Shown: piece by piece, positions 42,987-54,044 of the stretch
Layout: each line of letters opens with the position of its first letter
Numbering within the stretch: the first letter of the stretch is position 1
DNA from: Rhabdophis nuchalis
Taxonomy: Eukaryota; Chordata; Lepidosauria; Squamata; Natricidae
Length of the DNA: 64,000 nucleotides
Direction of reading: 5' to 3'
NCBI GenBank assembly: GCA_039707465.1
Contig: CM077652.1
Coordinates: 36,744,618 to 36,808,617 of the forward strand
Notes under the pieces: model-generated
Seen by the model: the letters and a program-made list of their open reading frames with translations, nothing else
What the model was told of the DNA's origin: nothing
Databases searched by the model: none
Translations under genes and position numbers: made by a program

Positions 42987-43283
42987 GGCTAGGCTGAGAG
43001 TTCAGATCTGGCCAGGAAAGAGCAGCATTAGGAGGGCAGCAAAGAGTCTGTTTGCTACTGCGAGCAAATTATAATCTGCTCCTCGGCCAAGAGACGGGCT
43101 CAATCAGCGGTCCAAGCCGATGGCTTCAGAGTGAAGAGGAAGCCTGTGGCGCATCTGAAGGGGATGACACCCAGTTCAAGACTCCCAAATCCTTTCATTG
43201 TCTGCTTATGAGAAGCCTCCTTTGTCTGAGTGGGAGAAGCCTTGTGAAGGCAGAGGCAACAGCACCAACTTATAAGTAGTAGA

Positions 43284-43975
43284 TGTTGTGGCCTGTCAGT
43301 GCCCGGCCCCTCCAGCAACCAAATCAGAGGAGGAGGAGGAGGCGTGGGAGTCAGGGTCAGCATCAAGGCAACCTGAGGGAGAAGGGGGAATGGAGCGGTC
43401 ATTGAAAGAGACAGAGGTGGAGACTGGGCAGGCTGTCAGCCCTCAGATGGAGTGTCCACAGCCCCCAGGTCTGGAGGTGGCTGTTGAGGGAGAGGAGGAA
43501 CAGCTGGGTCCAATTGTCTGATGCCAGAAGGCAGAGGAGAGGAGAGCAGTGGAAATCTATGGGCTGGTCCTTGGGAAGAAAAAGCCACCGCTACTAGTGA
43601 AGCCCCTCCCTAGCTCTGGGGATCAAAGGCAGGGAACAGAGATGAATAGATGTGGAAGAGGAGAGCAGTGGAGATCTATGGGCTGGTCCTTGGGAAGGAA
43701 GAGCCACTGCTGCTAGTGAAGCCCCACCCTAGCTCTGGGGATAAAAGGCAGGGAACAGAGATGAATAGATGTGGAAGAGGAGAGGAGAGCAGTGGAGATC
43801 TATGGGCTGGTCCTTGGGAAGAAAAAGCCACCGCTACTAGTGAAGCCCCACCCTAGCTCTGGGGATCAAAGGCAGGGGGTGGAGATGAATTGATATGGCA
43901 GACAACTATTCATCTTCTGGCCAGCTGGACTTGTTAGCCTGCGTTGAGAGAAACTTTTTTGCCAGATTAAAATTA
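43284..43975 (+). mobile_element. Unclassified LTR-like sequence containing the tandem repeat
   Basis: Begins TGTTGTGGCCTGTCAGTGCC, then GAGGAGGAGGAGG-rich sequence, the three-copy 119-124-bp repeat and ACTCTTCATCTTCTGGCC-like sequence (ACTATTCATCTTCTGGCC, 43905) up to GCCAGATTAAAATTAACA. No TSD found, so element type is inference. Confidence 0.3.
43531..43898. repeat. Three-copy tandem repeat, unit 119-124 bp
   Basis: GGAGAGCAGTGG starts units at 43541, 43660 and 43784; each contains GGGCTGGTCCTTGGGAAG, AGCCCC(A/T)CCCTAGCTC and GGGGAT(A/C)AAAGGCAGGG. The GGATAAAAGGC phrase is TATA-like, so this may be a duplicated promoter region of an LTR-type element that starts around 43284 (TGTTGTGGCCTGTCAG). 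Confidence 0.8.
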
Positions 43976-45309
43976 ACATCCCGTTCACCCGAATAAGTCC
44001 AAATCAGCTGAATCACATCCCTGCTTTTACAGTGATACCTATTTTATGTTCGGAATAGGTTTATTCAGAATTATTCTAAAATGGAATAATTTATGACATA
44101 AAAAGCAAAACACACATAATTTGGTCTCCTGTCGGCACTCCTAATAAGGGAACCATTGATTTAACTACAGAGGGCTTGTGGCGTTTGGGGAGCTCTGCAC
44201 AACTCCAGGTCCCACCTAGCAGGACCAGGATGAGGCTCGAAGGAAAGGACGATGTGCAAATGACGGCCCTTGGCAAATTCGCACATGCTTCTTATTCAAT
44301 GATTCCCACAGAGCAGAACGGAGAGGCCGAGCGGATTGTAGCCTCTGATTGCAGGGGGAAAGGCCTGATCGGAAGAGGGACGAGCCCGAAGTGCTGGCTT
44401 TTTCACACTGGGGGGCGTGGAGAAATGCCCGTCTCCTTCTGCAGCCTGAAGGGGGTTCTGTGCTACTTCCCCCCCCCCCCCCCGGTGCCCTGTGGCTGTC
44501 TCCCTTGTCGCAGAATCAGCCGTTTCATTCCGCACCAACCAGGCCCCCACCCTTGGCGCCTCTTTAGATCCCCTGCAGAAGAAGCTCGTTGGCAGAAGAG
44601 AGCTCGGTGGAATGAAACTTGGGCCATCTGTGATGGAGGCGGAATGGCAAGTGGTTCCATTCCTGGCTCTCCGTTGCCAAGTGCAGGGCTGCCTCCTCCT
44701 CCTCCTCCTCTCCAGGAGGGAGGGGCATGGTTTCAGAGGCAAGACTTCTGCCCGGCCACCCCTGCCTTGAGGGACTTCGCAGCTGCTGCCAGAGGACCAG
44801 CATGAAGTTCTGTGTGTCTTTCCAGCAAAGAGGAATCTCTCAGATGGAAACCCTGGCGCTGGAGGGGGGGAGGGGGGCCTTGCCAGGCTCAGCAACACCC
44901 CAGGCAGCTTCGGCTGGTCTTGCCTCAGTCAAGCAAAGCTATTTCCAGCCAGTTGAGCCTCTGCCCGTGGAGGAACGAGCCCCACCACTTGGCTCCCTTT
45001 GGGAAGACCTCAGCCAGAGACGCTGCTCCTCAACGAGCTGCCAGGGACCAGCAAACTGGCCGTTGCACTGAGGATGCCAGCACTTCCTTGCCTCTAACAC
45101 TGTGGGTGGGGGGACAGAGGGGAGGCAAAGCTTCTCAGTGCTGCCAGTCCCTTTCCCCTGCATACCGGGAGGTTCCAAGCGCCTCTGAAAGTCCCCACCC
45201 AGAGGGGGAGAGCAAGCGCTCTTGCTTACGTGTGACAAGCCAGGGGCTCCGGGGCAGCTGAAAAGAGACTCCAGAGATGATAGTAAAAGCTGTTGTTCTG
45301 CAAAGCATC

Positions 45310-45334
45310 TCTCCCCCTCCCTCCCTCCCTCCCT

Positions 45335-45370
<36 letters not shown>
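45310..45370. repeat. (CCCT)n(CT)n microsatellite
   Basis: About 7 CCCT units, then about 15 CT units, intronic. Confidence 0.95.
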
Positions 45371-45373
<3 letters not shown>

Positions 45374-45586
45374 AAAACACGGTGCGCACCTCTTTCACAG
45401 CCAACTCCAGGCGCTACCAAAAGGGGAAGGTTGGAGCCACTTCCACAAAGCTTGCTACTCCAGCTAGTATCGTCACCTCTGTGGAAAAGGAGCTCACAGT
45501 TTGAGTGACGGGGCTGCTTCCTTCATTGCAAGCCCTCCGGGGATTTCAGCAAGAACTCCAGGCCCTGAGCAACCCAGACTTAAAGG

Positions 45587-45588
<2 letters not shown>

Positions 45589-45632
<44 letters not shown>
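45589..45632. repeat. (GT)22 microsatellite
   Basis: Uninterrupted, intronic. Confidence 0.95.
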
Positions 45633-45634
<2 letters not shown>

Positions 45635-46250
45635 GAGTTAGGAGAGACTCGGTGCTCACTTAACATTGTGTCTTGCTCAACCTGCAGTCCAAGAGGGGTG
45701 AAGAACTACAGGACTGGGGTCAGAAGTGCCAGGCTAGGCTTGGCCCCATCTCAGTTGGCCAGGGCCTGTCTTCTTGGCATCTGCCAGCACCCGAGGAGAC
45801 TCCCTTGGTCCGGGTAGCTCAGGAGGCCCTAAGAAGACCTCAGAGGCTTCCTTGGCTCAGAAGCAGCTGAGCAACAGCCAAGCGTCTTAAAGTTTTGAGC
45901 CCTCCCTCTGGAGGGGCGTAGAACCGGCTGGGCCTCAGGATGCTCCCCCCCCCCCCAAGTTCTCTTTTTCCCTCCTGCTCAAGCTCCATGTTCAGCAGCT
46001 GGAAGTCCCCTCCTTCTCCTGGGGAATTGCTCCTCCCTTGCATCCAAAGTTGAATGCATTGGGCAAACCAACTTGAACGCTTTCGAGCCACACCCACCTC
46101 TCAACAAGAAGCAGCTGAAACATCAACCCAGCTGCTTTTCCCAGGGGCCAGCCTCTTTTTTTACCTGGGCTGGGGTGGATGAGTGGGGGGTTCCCCAGGC
46201 CTGGGCGTGGGGGGTGCATGAAACAGCTGCTACCAAGAAGGCATCTTATA

Positions 46251-46557
46251 CAGTGGTGGGTTGCTCTTACCATCGCTACCGGTATGCTGATCGCAGTCTG
46301 TCTGACATGCAAGAGCCTGACATGCGCTGCACATGCATGCGCAATCCACTGCCCCTGGGGCACCCAGCTGCTTGTCGGAGCGCTCGCAGGCTCCACAGTG
46401 GTGCACACATGTGCAGTGTGCCTTTTGGCATCCATACAGCTATAGAGCGCAGGTAGGAGGGTGGGCCAAATGAGCCACCATACCGGTACGGTCTCAGTTG
46501 CTCTAGGCCACTAGGGGTACGGTCGTACCAGTCAGGACCGGCAGCAACTCCCCACTG
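46251..46557. mobile_element. hAT MITE, family CAGTGGTGGG
   Basis: 307 bp, CAGTGGTGGGTTGCTCTTACC to GCAACTCCCCACTG; TSD ATCTTATA / GTGTTATA (6 of 8). Same length and interior type as the copy at 21096-21402. Confidence 0.75.
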
Positions 46558-47318
46558 GTGTTATATTTTATTTATTTTATTACATTTATATCCCGCCCTT
46601 CTCCGCAGAGGACCCAGGGCAGCGCACAGGAGATTTAAAAGATATACAAAATAGAAAATAGATAAATAATTTAAAATATATATTAAATAATCCCGATCCT
46701 ATGCTAAAACCAATTATTAAAAACCCAATTTAAAACTTTTCTAAAAGTCCCCATGGGAGGTTAGACTAGGCCGGCTTGATGAAAAAAGTATGTCTTTAGA
46801 CATTGGCGGAAGAGGCGGAGGTCGGTGATGGTCCGGAGTTCAGGAGGTAGGTCGTTCCACAGGGCAGGGCCCGCCACAGAGAAGGCTCTTCCGCTGGGTG
46901 TCGCCAGTCGGCATTGTCCGGCCGACAGCACCCTGAGAAGGCCCTCTCTGTGGGAGCGTATCGGTCTAAGGGATGTATGGGGCAGGAGGCGGTCTCGCAT
47001 GTAACTAGGTCCCGAGCCATGGAGCGCTTTAAAGATGGTCGTCAGAACCTTGAAGCGCACCCGAAAGACCACAGGAAGCCAATGCAGCTCGCGCAGGATT
47101 GGTGTTATATGGGAGCTTCTGGTGGCTCCCATAATCACCCGCGCGGCTGTGTTTTGGACTAGCTGTAGCTTTTGGGTGCACCTTAAGGGAAGCCCCATGT
47201 AGAGAGCATTACAGTAGTCGAGTCGGGACGTCACGAGAGCTTGAGTGACTGTGCGAAGGGCAGCCCGGTCCAGTAAGGGGCGCAATTGGCGCATCAGGCG
47301 TACCTTATAGAAAGGATC
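46556..47318 (-). mobile_element. L2-type LINE, 5'-truncated 3' end
   Basis: Holds the 3'UTR (ATCCCGCCCTTCTCC box at 46590) and the last about 180 codons of ORF2 (46761 to about 47318): VRLMRQLRPLLDRAALRTV, LDYCNALYMGLPLRC, GPALWNDLPPELRT, FFHQAGLV. It is open throughout and shows the intact C-terminus that the 48658-51576 copy has lost. Truncation occurs near 47318. Confidence 0.85.
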
Positions 47319-47989
47319 CCTTCCCTTTTGGTCACCGGAGAACCCCTGCTGAACATTGTAGCCATGAGGCAGGAGAGGGCCTGGCATCACCGGGTTTTCT
47401 GGGGTGGGGGTGGGGGGGATACTCAAGTTCACACTGCATGGTTTTGGTGCGTACACAAATATAGCATTATGTAGGTGTGTCTCATATCTTCCTCCAGCCC
47501 CAAATAAAGGCAGCAGTGCGACAGGAGGGGTGGGGGTGTCCACAGGCTGCCCCCCCTCCCCGCCCTTGCCTGCTCCGGCTGCTTTCCATTCAGCCTTGGC
47601 ATTTGCCAGAAGTGTGAAAAGCCATTACTGAAAATCCAGCAGATGTTTTAATCAGTCTTATCTCTTGCCAATTTGCAGGGAAAGGAAATAAAGCGGATAG
47701 GAAGTTCATCATGGTTACCTCTAAATCGCTCCCCCAGGAGAGCCTGGCGCAGCTTCCTGGAATGGCTTCAGCCGCAGCCTGGCAGAGAGGCTGGCGCTGC
47801 CTTGGTTCCTGCCACCCCCACCCCACCCCAGGACTCGCTGACCACAGGGTCCATATGGGCCTCTCCAAGTGGAAGGAGGGCCTGAGACCTGCTGGGCTCT
47901 TTGCTCAAAGCGAGGGAAGCAGGGAGGGAATGGGGGTGGGGGGCATTCTTGGAAGGCCAGCCCCTTCTGACTGAGGGATGCACCCTGAG

Positions 47990-48063
47990 CAGCAAATGCT
48001 GCCCTGGGTCCTAACAAGGAGAAGGGCGGGGTATAAATTCGAAAAATAAATAAATAAATAAAT
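47990..48063 (+). mobile_element. Very short L2-type LINE 3' end
   Basis: GGTCCTAACAAGGAGAAGGGCGGGGTATAAATT followed by (AAAT)n: the last 70 bp of the LINE in plus orientation. Confidence 0.6.
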
Positions 48064-48412
48064 GCCGGGCTGGGGGCCCTGAAGGGCAACAGTGGCTTCC
48101 CATCCCCCCTCGGCTTTGGCCAGGCCCCAGGGCTGAAAAGCCTGACAAGCCCTGGAGCCCAGTGGGGTTTAGAGGAGGGCTGGGCAAGGGAGTTATAGCA
48201 CTAGCCCTTAGACTTAGGCACTTATGCTCCAGTGGGGGAAGCAGTTTTGCAAAGTCAGCCTCTTGCCCAGAACCACCTGGGTTCTCATTTTACTGATGTC
48301 GGAAGGATGGAGGGCTGAGTCCCTCTTGAGCTGGTCAGGATCGAGCTCCAGCCTGTGGGCAGAGTTTGCCTGCAATGCTGCATTCCAACCACTGAGCCAC
48401 CCGATGTGGACA

Positions 48413-51400
48413 CTTTTATTTTATTATTATTTTATTATTTATTAAATTTATACCCCGCCCTTCTCCTTGTTAGGACCCAGGGCGGCGCACAGGGATGTTA
48501 AAATACATACAAAATATATAAAATATATGAAATTTAAAATACTTATTCTAATAAATAAACCCTGCGCTAAAAACCAAATTAAAATCCCAAGTTTAAAAAC
48601 TATCTAATAGTCAGTATGGAGGTTACGCTAGGCCGGCTAGATGAAATAGGTGTGTCTTCAGACACTTGCGGAAGAGGCGGAGGTCGGAGATGGTGGGGGT
48701 AAGTCGTTCCAGAGGGCTGGGCCCGCCACAGAGAAGGCTCTCCCCCTGGGTGTCGCCAGTCGGCATTGTCCAGCCGACGGCACCCTGAGAAGGCCCTCTT
48801 TGTGGGAGCGTATCGGTCTGAGGGATGTATGGGGCAGGAGGCGGTCTCGCATATAACTAGGCCCCGAGCCATGGAGCGCTTTAAAGATGGTCGTTAAAAC
48901 CTTGAAGCGCACCCGAAAGACCACAGGAAGCCAGTGCAGCTCGCGCAGGATAGGTGTTATATGGGAGTGTCTAGGCGCTCCCGTAATCACCCGCGCGGCT
49001 GCGTTCTGGACTAGCTGCAGCTTTCGGGTGCACCTCAAGGGGAGCCCCATGTAGAGAGCATTACAGTAGTCGAGTCGAGAGGTGACGAGTGCTTGAGTGA
49101 CTGTGCGTAAGGCACCCCGGTCCAGTAAGGGGCGCAGTTGGCGCATCAGGCGAACCTGGTAAAACGCCCCCCTGGCCACGGCTGCCACATGATCTTCCAT
49201 AGACAGCCGGGAATCCAGGAGGACACCCAAATTGCGCGCCCTCTCCACGGGGGCCGGTGTTTCATCCCCAATGGCCAGAGTTGGAATAATCTGGCTGAAC
49301 CGGGGCGCCGGAAGCCACAGCCACTCAGTCTTGGACGGGTTGAGCTTGAGTTTGTTACCACCCATCCAGATCCGTACGGCTTCCAAGCACCGGGACATAA
49401 CCTCGACGGCATCGTTGGGGTGGTCTGGGGTGGATATGTACAACTGAGTGTCATCAGCGTACAGATGATATCCCACCCCAAAACCACGGATGATCTCACC
49501 CAGCGGCTTCATATATGTGTTGAATAGGAGGGGCGAGAGGACCGACCCCTGAGGAACCCCACATATGAGGGGTCTCGAGGCCGACCTCTGCCCCCCTGTC
49601 AACACATATTGCGACCGACCAGAGAGGTAGGATGAGAACCACCGCAGAACGGTGCTTCCCAGCCCCAACCCCCCCAGTCGGCGCAATAGGATACCATGGT
49701 CGATGGTATCAAAAGCCGCTGAGAGGTCTAATAGGACTAGGATAGAGGAATATCCTCTATCCCGCGCCCTCCAGAGATCATCAACCAACGCGACCAATGC
49801 CGTCTCGGTGCTGTGCCCGGGTCGGAAGCCGGACTGGCGCGGGTCTAGATAATCAACTTCCTCCAAGTGTCGCAGAAACTGTTGAGCCACCACACTCTCA
49901 ACAACCTTCACTAGAAAGTGGAGGTTGGAGACGGGACGATAGTTCTCTAATAATGCTGGATCCAGGGACGGCTTCTTGAGGAGGGGCCTTACTACCGCCT
50001 CTTTCAAGACGGCAGGCAAGGACCCCTCACTCAAAGATGCGTTGACAATGCCCTGGAGCCAGCCTCGTGTCGTCTCCCAGGATGCCAGTACAAGCCAGGA
50101 GGGACACGGGTCCAATAAACATGTGGTAGCCCTAAGTCTCTTTGACAACTTGTCCATATCCTCGGTGGTAACAAAATCAAACTCCTCCCAAGATGGTGTC
50201 ACAAGAACAGCCTCGGCCCGCTCGACTGGGCCACTGTCGATGGAGGGTAGCTCGTTCCGAATCCGAGTGATTTTCTCCTGCAGATAAATCCCAAATTCCT
50301 CTGCTCGACCCTGTAGAGGGGCTTCCCGCGGCCTCTGTTGAAGGAGGGAGCGGGTCACCCCAAACAGGGTGGCAGGGCGGTTATCTGCGGATGCAATAAG
50401 AGTGGCACAATACTCACGTTTGGCCACTCTTATCGCCACTAAGTAAGTCCTAATATGGTCTCTCACTAGTGTTCGGTCGGCTTCGGAGCGAGAAGATCTC
50501 CATCTGCTCTCTAGGCGTCTCTTGTGGCGCTTCATCCCCCTAAGCCCCTCGGTAAACCAAGGAGCCCAGGTGGTTCGTCGCCGCAAGAGAGGCCGCAAGG
50601 GCGCGACTCGGTCCAAGGCCCCCGTGGCCGCACTTAACCATGCGGCCACTAGGTCCTCAGTCGAGTCGCGGGGCAAGTCCACAGGAATTGGCCCAAGCTC
50701 CCTTTGGAACCTTATCGGGTCCATCAGGAGCCTGGGGCGGAACCATATAGGAATGTCCGGTTCCGCCTCCCCGCAGTGAGGTGCGGCGATCGGAAAGCCG
50801 AGCCGAAGGAGAGCGTGATCTGTCCATGACAGGGGTGTGATGACTAGATCCCCTATTCCCAGATCACTACTCCACTGTCCCGAGACGAAGATTAGATCCA
50901 GGGTGTGTCCGCCCTCGTGGGTAGGGCCTACAACTACTTGGGTCAGGTCCATGGCTGTCATGGAAGCCATGAACTCCCGAGCTAACCCAGAGGTTTCGCC
51001 TGCTGACGGCAGGTTAAAGTCCCCCATGACTAACAGTCTGGGGGTCTCCACTGCCGCCTCGGCTATCACCTCTAGGAGCTCGGGCAGGGCTGTTGTTGTA
51101 TAGCGAGGAGCCAGGTATACAACTAACACGCCCAACTGCCTCCCTAGGCCCCACTTCACAAGGAGGGACTCGCACCCGGTCGTCTGAGGGATCGTGGTCT
51201 CCTTTGGCTCAAGACCTTCCCTAACCATAATCGCCACCCCCCCACCCCTCCCTAGGGCCCTAGGCTGATGGAAGGCTCGGTATCCTGGTGGGCACATTTC
51301 TACGAGGGGATGTCCTCCCTCGTGGCCCAACCAGGTTTCCGTAATACCTACCAGGTCCAGGTCCCCCTCTGACACAAGGTCATGGATGAGGGGGGCTTTT

Positions 51401-51870
51401 TGCACCACGGACCTGGCGTTGCATAGCATCAGCCTAGGGCCCCGGGTCTGTGGTTCTTGCCCACCTAGTCTGCGATGGGAGCATGGGAGGTCGGAGTTCG
51501 TGACCGCCTGTAACCAGCGGCCACGGTCCTCCAACCGATGTCCATCCCATCTCCCACTGCCCCTGCCCCTCCCCAAGACCGAATTGATGGAGAATACCTC
51601 AGTGGCAACGACCCCCCCCTTCCCCCCCCTCCGTTTCTCTACTTCCGCCGGCCGGCCTTATAATTTGGCGTCCCCCCACCTGACTATCCCCTCCCTCCTC
51701 CCTGGAACCCCCTAAAATCCGAATTAAAAAATTAAAAAGAAACCCCCTGAGCTTGCGCTTCGCCCACCTCTCAGGAGCAATAAGTCCATCCTCGAGGTGG
51801 GCCCGAGTTAAACTAGGGGGGGGCAGCCTGCCCCACGGAGAGCGGATGGGAAGGAGAGGACACCCACCCT
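48413..51870 (-). mobile_element. L2-type LINE, near full length
   Basis: The longest LINE in the window. The 3' end is at 48413 (A/T-rich tail, then the ACCCCGCCCTTCTCC box), and a presumed 5'UTR reaches about 51870. It contains one long open frame (48658-51576) with endonuclease and reverse transcriptase. I could not identify TSDs; the 5' boundary is set only by the change to different repeat sequence near 51875. Confidence 0.85.
48658..51576 (-). CDS. L2-type LINE ORF2: endonuclease + reverse transcriptase, 972 codons open
   Basis: Encodes a retrotransposon polyprotein that nicks target DNA and copies its own RNA. The endonuclease spans about residues 48-275: LMLCNARSVVQKAPLIHDL, LVGITETWLG, GGGVAIMVREGL, LLVMGDFNLPSAGE, DLIFVSGQW and the SWTDHALL catalytic histidine motif. 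The RT spans about 490-790: SGFRPGHSTETALVALVDDL, LDLSAAFDTIDHGILL, GVPQGSVLSPLLF, YHLYADDTQLYIS. The C-terminal block is LDYCNALYMGLPLRCT to GPALWNDLPP. The end (PPSPTSASSASV) is out of frame relative to sister copies (PPELRTITDLRLF), caused by a small deletion near 48690-48700. The open frame begins upstream of any clear ATG, so the start is uncertain. Confidence 0.85.
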   Translation of the reverse strand: MGRGRGSGRWDGHRLEDRGRWLQAVTNSDLPCSHRRLGGQEPQTRGPRLMLCNARSVVQKAPLIHDLVSEGDLDLVGITETWLGHEGGHPLVEMCPPGYRAFHQPRALGRGGGVAIMVREGLEPKETTIPQTTGCESLLVKWGLGRQLGVLVVYLAPRYTTTALPELLEVIAEAAVETPRLLVMGDFNLPSAGETSGLAREFMASMTAMDLTQVVVGPTHEGGHTLDLIFVSGQWSSDLGIGDLVITPLSWTDHALLRLGFPIAAPHCGEAEPDIPIWFRPRLLMDPIRFQRELGPIPVDLPRDSTEDLVAAWLSAATGALDRVAPLRPLLRRRTTWAPWFTEGLRGMKRHKRRLESRWRSSRSEADRTLVRDHIRTYLVAIRVAKREYCATLIASADNRPATLFGVTRSLLQQRPREAPLQGRAEEFGIYLQEKITRIRNELPSIDSGPVERAEAVLVTPSWEEFDFVTTEDMDKLSKRLRATTCLLDPCPSWLVLASWETTRGWLQGIVNASLSEGSLPAVLKEAVVRPLLKKPSLDPALLENYRPVSNLHFLVKVVESVVAQQFLRHLEEVDYLDPRQSGFRPGHSTETALVALVDDLWRARDRGYSSILVLLDLSAAFDTIDHGILLRRLGGLGLGSTVLRWFSSYLSGRSQYVLTGGQRSASRPLICGVPQGSVLSPLLFNTYMKPLGEIIRGFGVGYHLYADDTQLYISTPDHPNDAVEVMSRCLEAVRIWMGGNKLKLNPSKTEWLWLPAPRFSQIIPTLAIGDETPAPVERARNLGVLLDSRLSMEDHVAAVARGAFYQVRLMRQLRPLLDRGALRTVTQALVTSRLDYCNALYMGLPLRCTRKLQLVQNAAARVITGAPRHSHITPILRELHWLPVVFRVRFKVLTTIFKALHGSGPSYMRDRLLPHTSLRPIRSHKEGLLRVPSAGQCRLATPRGRAFSVAGPALWNDLPPPSPTSASSASV

Positions 51871-52396
51871 CAAGGTCTAAAGCAGCAATCCCAAACCTTT
51901 CTGGTCTGGTGGCAGGAGGGAAGCGAGGATGGTCTTGTGTGAGTGGCAGGCAGGCGCGCAAGCGCACACAACTCCATTTGTGCAAGTGGCAGGCGCCTGC
52001 ATCCATCGCTCGCACAAATGAAGCTTCGTGCGCAAGCACAGGCACCTGCTCTCCCCCCCACCCAAGGTCCGGAAAAGAAAAGGATGGCTGCAGGGGCAGC
52101 TGAGCCCTCGGCAGGCTTCCTCTGAGCAGAGCAGGAGCCGAGGCCCTGCGTGGGACCACCAGCCATCAGCTGAGGGGCTCCTCAAGGCGCCTCTGTGCAG
52201 ACCCTCCAGAGGAGCCCCAGTTCCTGCAGTCAGGCAGGTCCATGGAGCAATGGGCTCTGCTTGATAAGTGGGTTTCCCCAGGGCCGAGACGAGATGAGTG
52301 GGGGGATGGAGGAAGAGGGCCATTTGGACCAAGAACTGACCACTCCGGGATTCCCTGTCTTGCTTTTAAGAAAGAGGGCTAGAGCAATTGGACAGG

Positions 52397-52444
<48 letters not shown>
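52397..52444. repeat. (GATT)12 microsatellite
   Basis: Twelve units directly before the hammerhead-like copy at 52484. Confidence 0.95.
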
Positions 52445-52447
<3 letters not shown>

Positions 52448-52483
52448 ACGAATGAATGATGGAATGAGCAATGACTAGCAGTA

Positions 52484-52560
52484 GCCCTGATGATGTTACC
52501 TAGTTTGGATAAGGAAACATCTGCAAAAAAAATCCACCCAGCTCAGAGAGCACCAAGGAC
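52484..52560 (+). repeat. Hammerhead-like repeat, distant copy
   Basis: CTGATGA at 52487-52493, then TGTTACCTAGTTTGGATAAG, GGAAACATCTGC and CTCAGAGAGCACCAAGGACC. It directly follows a (GATT)n array. Confidence 0.5.
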
Positions 52561-52966
52561 CCCTTGTGCCAACCCTCAGCTACGGATTTTCTCCGTTCTT
52601 GGAGCCATGACTTGAATGCGCCTGAGAGGGATAAAAAGGAGGCACAAGAAGGCCCCTTTCTGAGAAGGTCAACTGCCCAACAACCCACAAGGGGTCCCCC
52701 AAATCCAGCCCCTGCAGAACAGCTTTTTCCCACCACAGATTGGTGGGAATCTGGGGCTGCGCAGAGTTGGCCTGTGGGGATGGGGGATAGGGGAGCGCTG
52801 GGAGGGATGCCTAATGGTGGAACTTCCTCTGACCTTCCAGCAAGAGAAGGTTGCTGGTGCATCTGGAGGGCAGAAGGGAGAAGCGTGGCTGGATTTAAAA
52901 GAAAACCCAAGGCAGTCACAGTGTGTTGGATTTCAACTACTGAGGTTATTTCAGGATTACTTAGCC

Positions 52967-53323
52967 CCATGATGGCGAACCTATGGCACGGGTGCCACAG
53001 GTGGCACGCGGAACCATTTCTTAGGGCACGCGAGGCATTGCCCTGTCAGCTGCAGCGTGCATGTGTGTGCTGGCCAGCTGATTTAGGCCTTCTTTTGAGG
53101 CTGCTTTTTGCCCTCTGGAGGCTTCAGGGAAGCTCCTGAAGCCTCTGGAGGTGGGGGTGGGGTAGGCTCCTAGAAAGCCTCTAGAGCCTGGGGAGGCCAA
53201 AAAAAGTGTGCCAAAAGCAGGGGGTCGCGCATATAGTATTATGGGTGTGGCACGCCCACGCACAATCCCCCTGCGCTCCCCCCTGCTTTTGGCACGCGAG
53301 CCCAAAAAGGTTCTCCATCACTG
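52967..53323. mobile_element. hAT MITE, family CAGTGATGGCGAACCT
   Basis: 357 bp; ends CCATGATGGCGAACCT and AGGTTCTCCATCACTG; TSD ACTTAGCC / CCTTAGCC (7 of 8). Confidence 0.8.
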
Positions 53324-53806
53324 CCTTAGCCTTTACATCGTCAATTACTCAATGGGTGGAAGGACTTAGCGAGAGCCCCTCACTACTTTCGCTGACAACA
53401 AGAGAGAGAAATAGCTTGGCGTCAGCTTCAGCTGTTCCCTTCCAACCTCCTTCCTGCCCGTCTCCTAATCATTCTGGTCGCTATTAAGTGAGACGTTTTC
53501 TGGAAGATCCTAACCGATCCGCTCTGCCCAACCCACAGGGAGGAGCGGAATGGGTTCCATTCGGCACTGGGATTTCTACCGTAAGAGCCTTGAGCTGCCT
53601 TTGTATCCTGTTCAAGCTCAACCAAGGAAATGGTGCGGGGATCCTGTCCCAGCCATAAATCCAACGGGAGCCTCATGCAGCACTTCAGAGCCCCATCAGC
53701 CTTGCACATGTGACGGTTTCGTTTGCAACAGGATGCAGAAAAAGAAGACGGACAGTTGCCAGTCCAATGAAGCAGCTCCAATAATGAGAAAAGGGAGCCA
53801 GGAGGC

Positions 53807-54044
53807 CAGTGGTGAAATTCAATTTTTTTTACTACCGGCTCTGTGGGTGTGGCTTGTTGGGCGTGGCTTCGTAGACGTGGCAGGGGAAGGTTACTGCAAA
53901 ATCCCTATTTCCTCCTGATCAGCTGGGACTCAGGAGGCAGAGACTAGATGGGGGCGAGGTGGTATTTGCCGGTTCTCCAAACTACTCAAAACTTCCACTA
54001 CTGGTTCTCCAGAACATGTCAGAACCTGCTGGATTTCACCCCTG
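53807..54044. mobile_element. hAT MITE, family CAGTGGTGGG
   Basis: 238 bp, CAGTGGTGAAATTCAA to GGATTTCACCCCTG; TSD CAGGAGGC / CAGTAGGC (7 of 8). Lies 198 bp from the PRKCB exon at 54242. Confidence 0.75.

Larger units (their letters stand above)
44000..46250. other. PRKCB intron, no gene
   Basis: GC-richer unique sequence with poly-C at 44470-44483 and two microsatellites. Open frames here have no recognisable domain and overlap on both strands. Confidence 0.5.

Noticed and set aside
44176..45261. Overlapping 150-209-codon frames on both strands
   Set aside because: GC-rich intron sequence; residues are Pro/Arg/Gly-rich with no domain and codon patterns alike in all frames.
51874..52130. 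hAT-like start AGCAGCAATCCCAAACCTTTCTGG beside the LINE
   Set aside because: Left terminus only; right end not identifiable, boundary with the LINE 5'UTR unclear.
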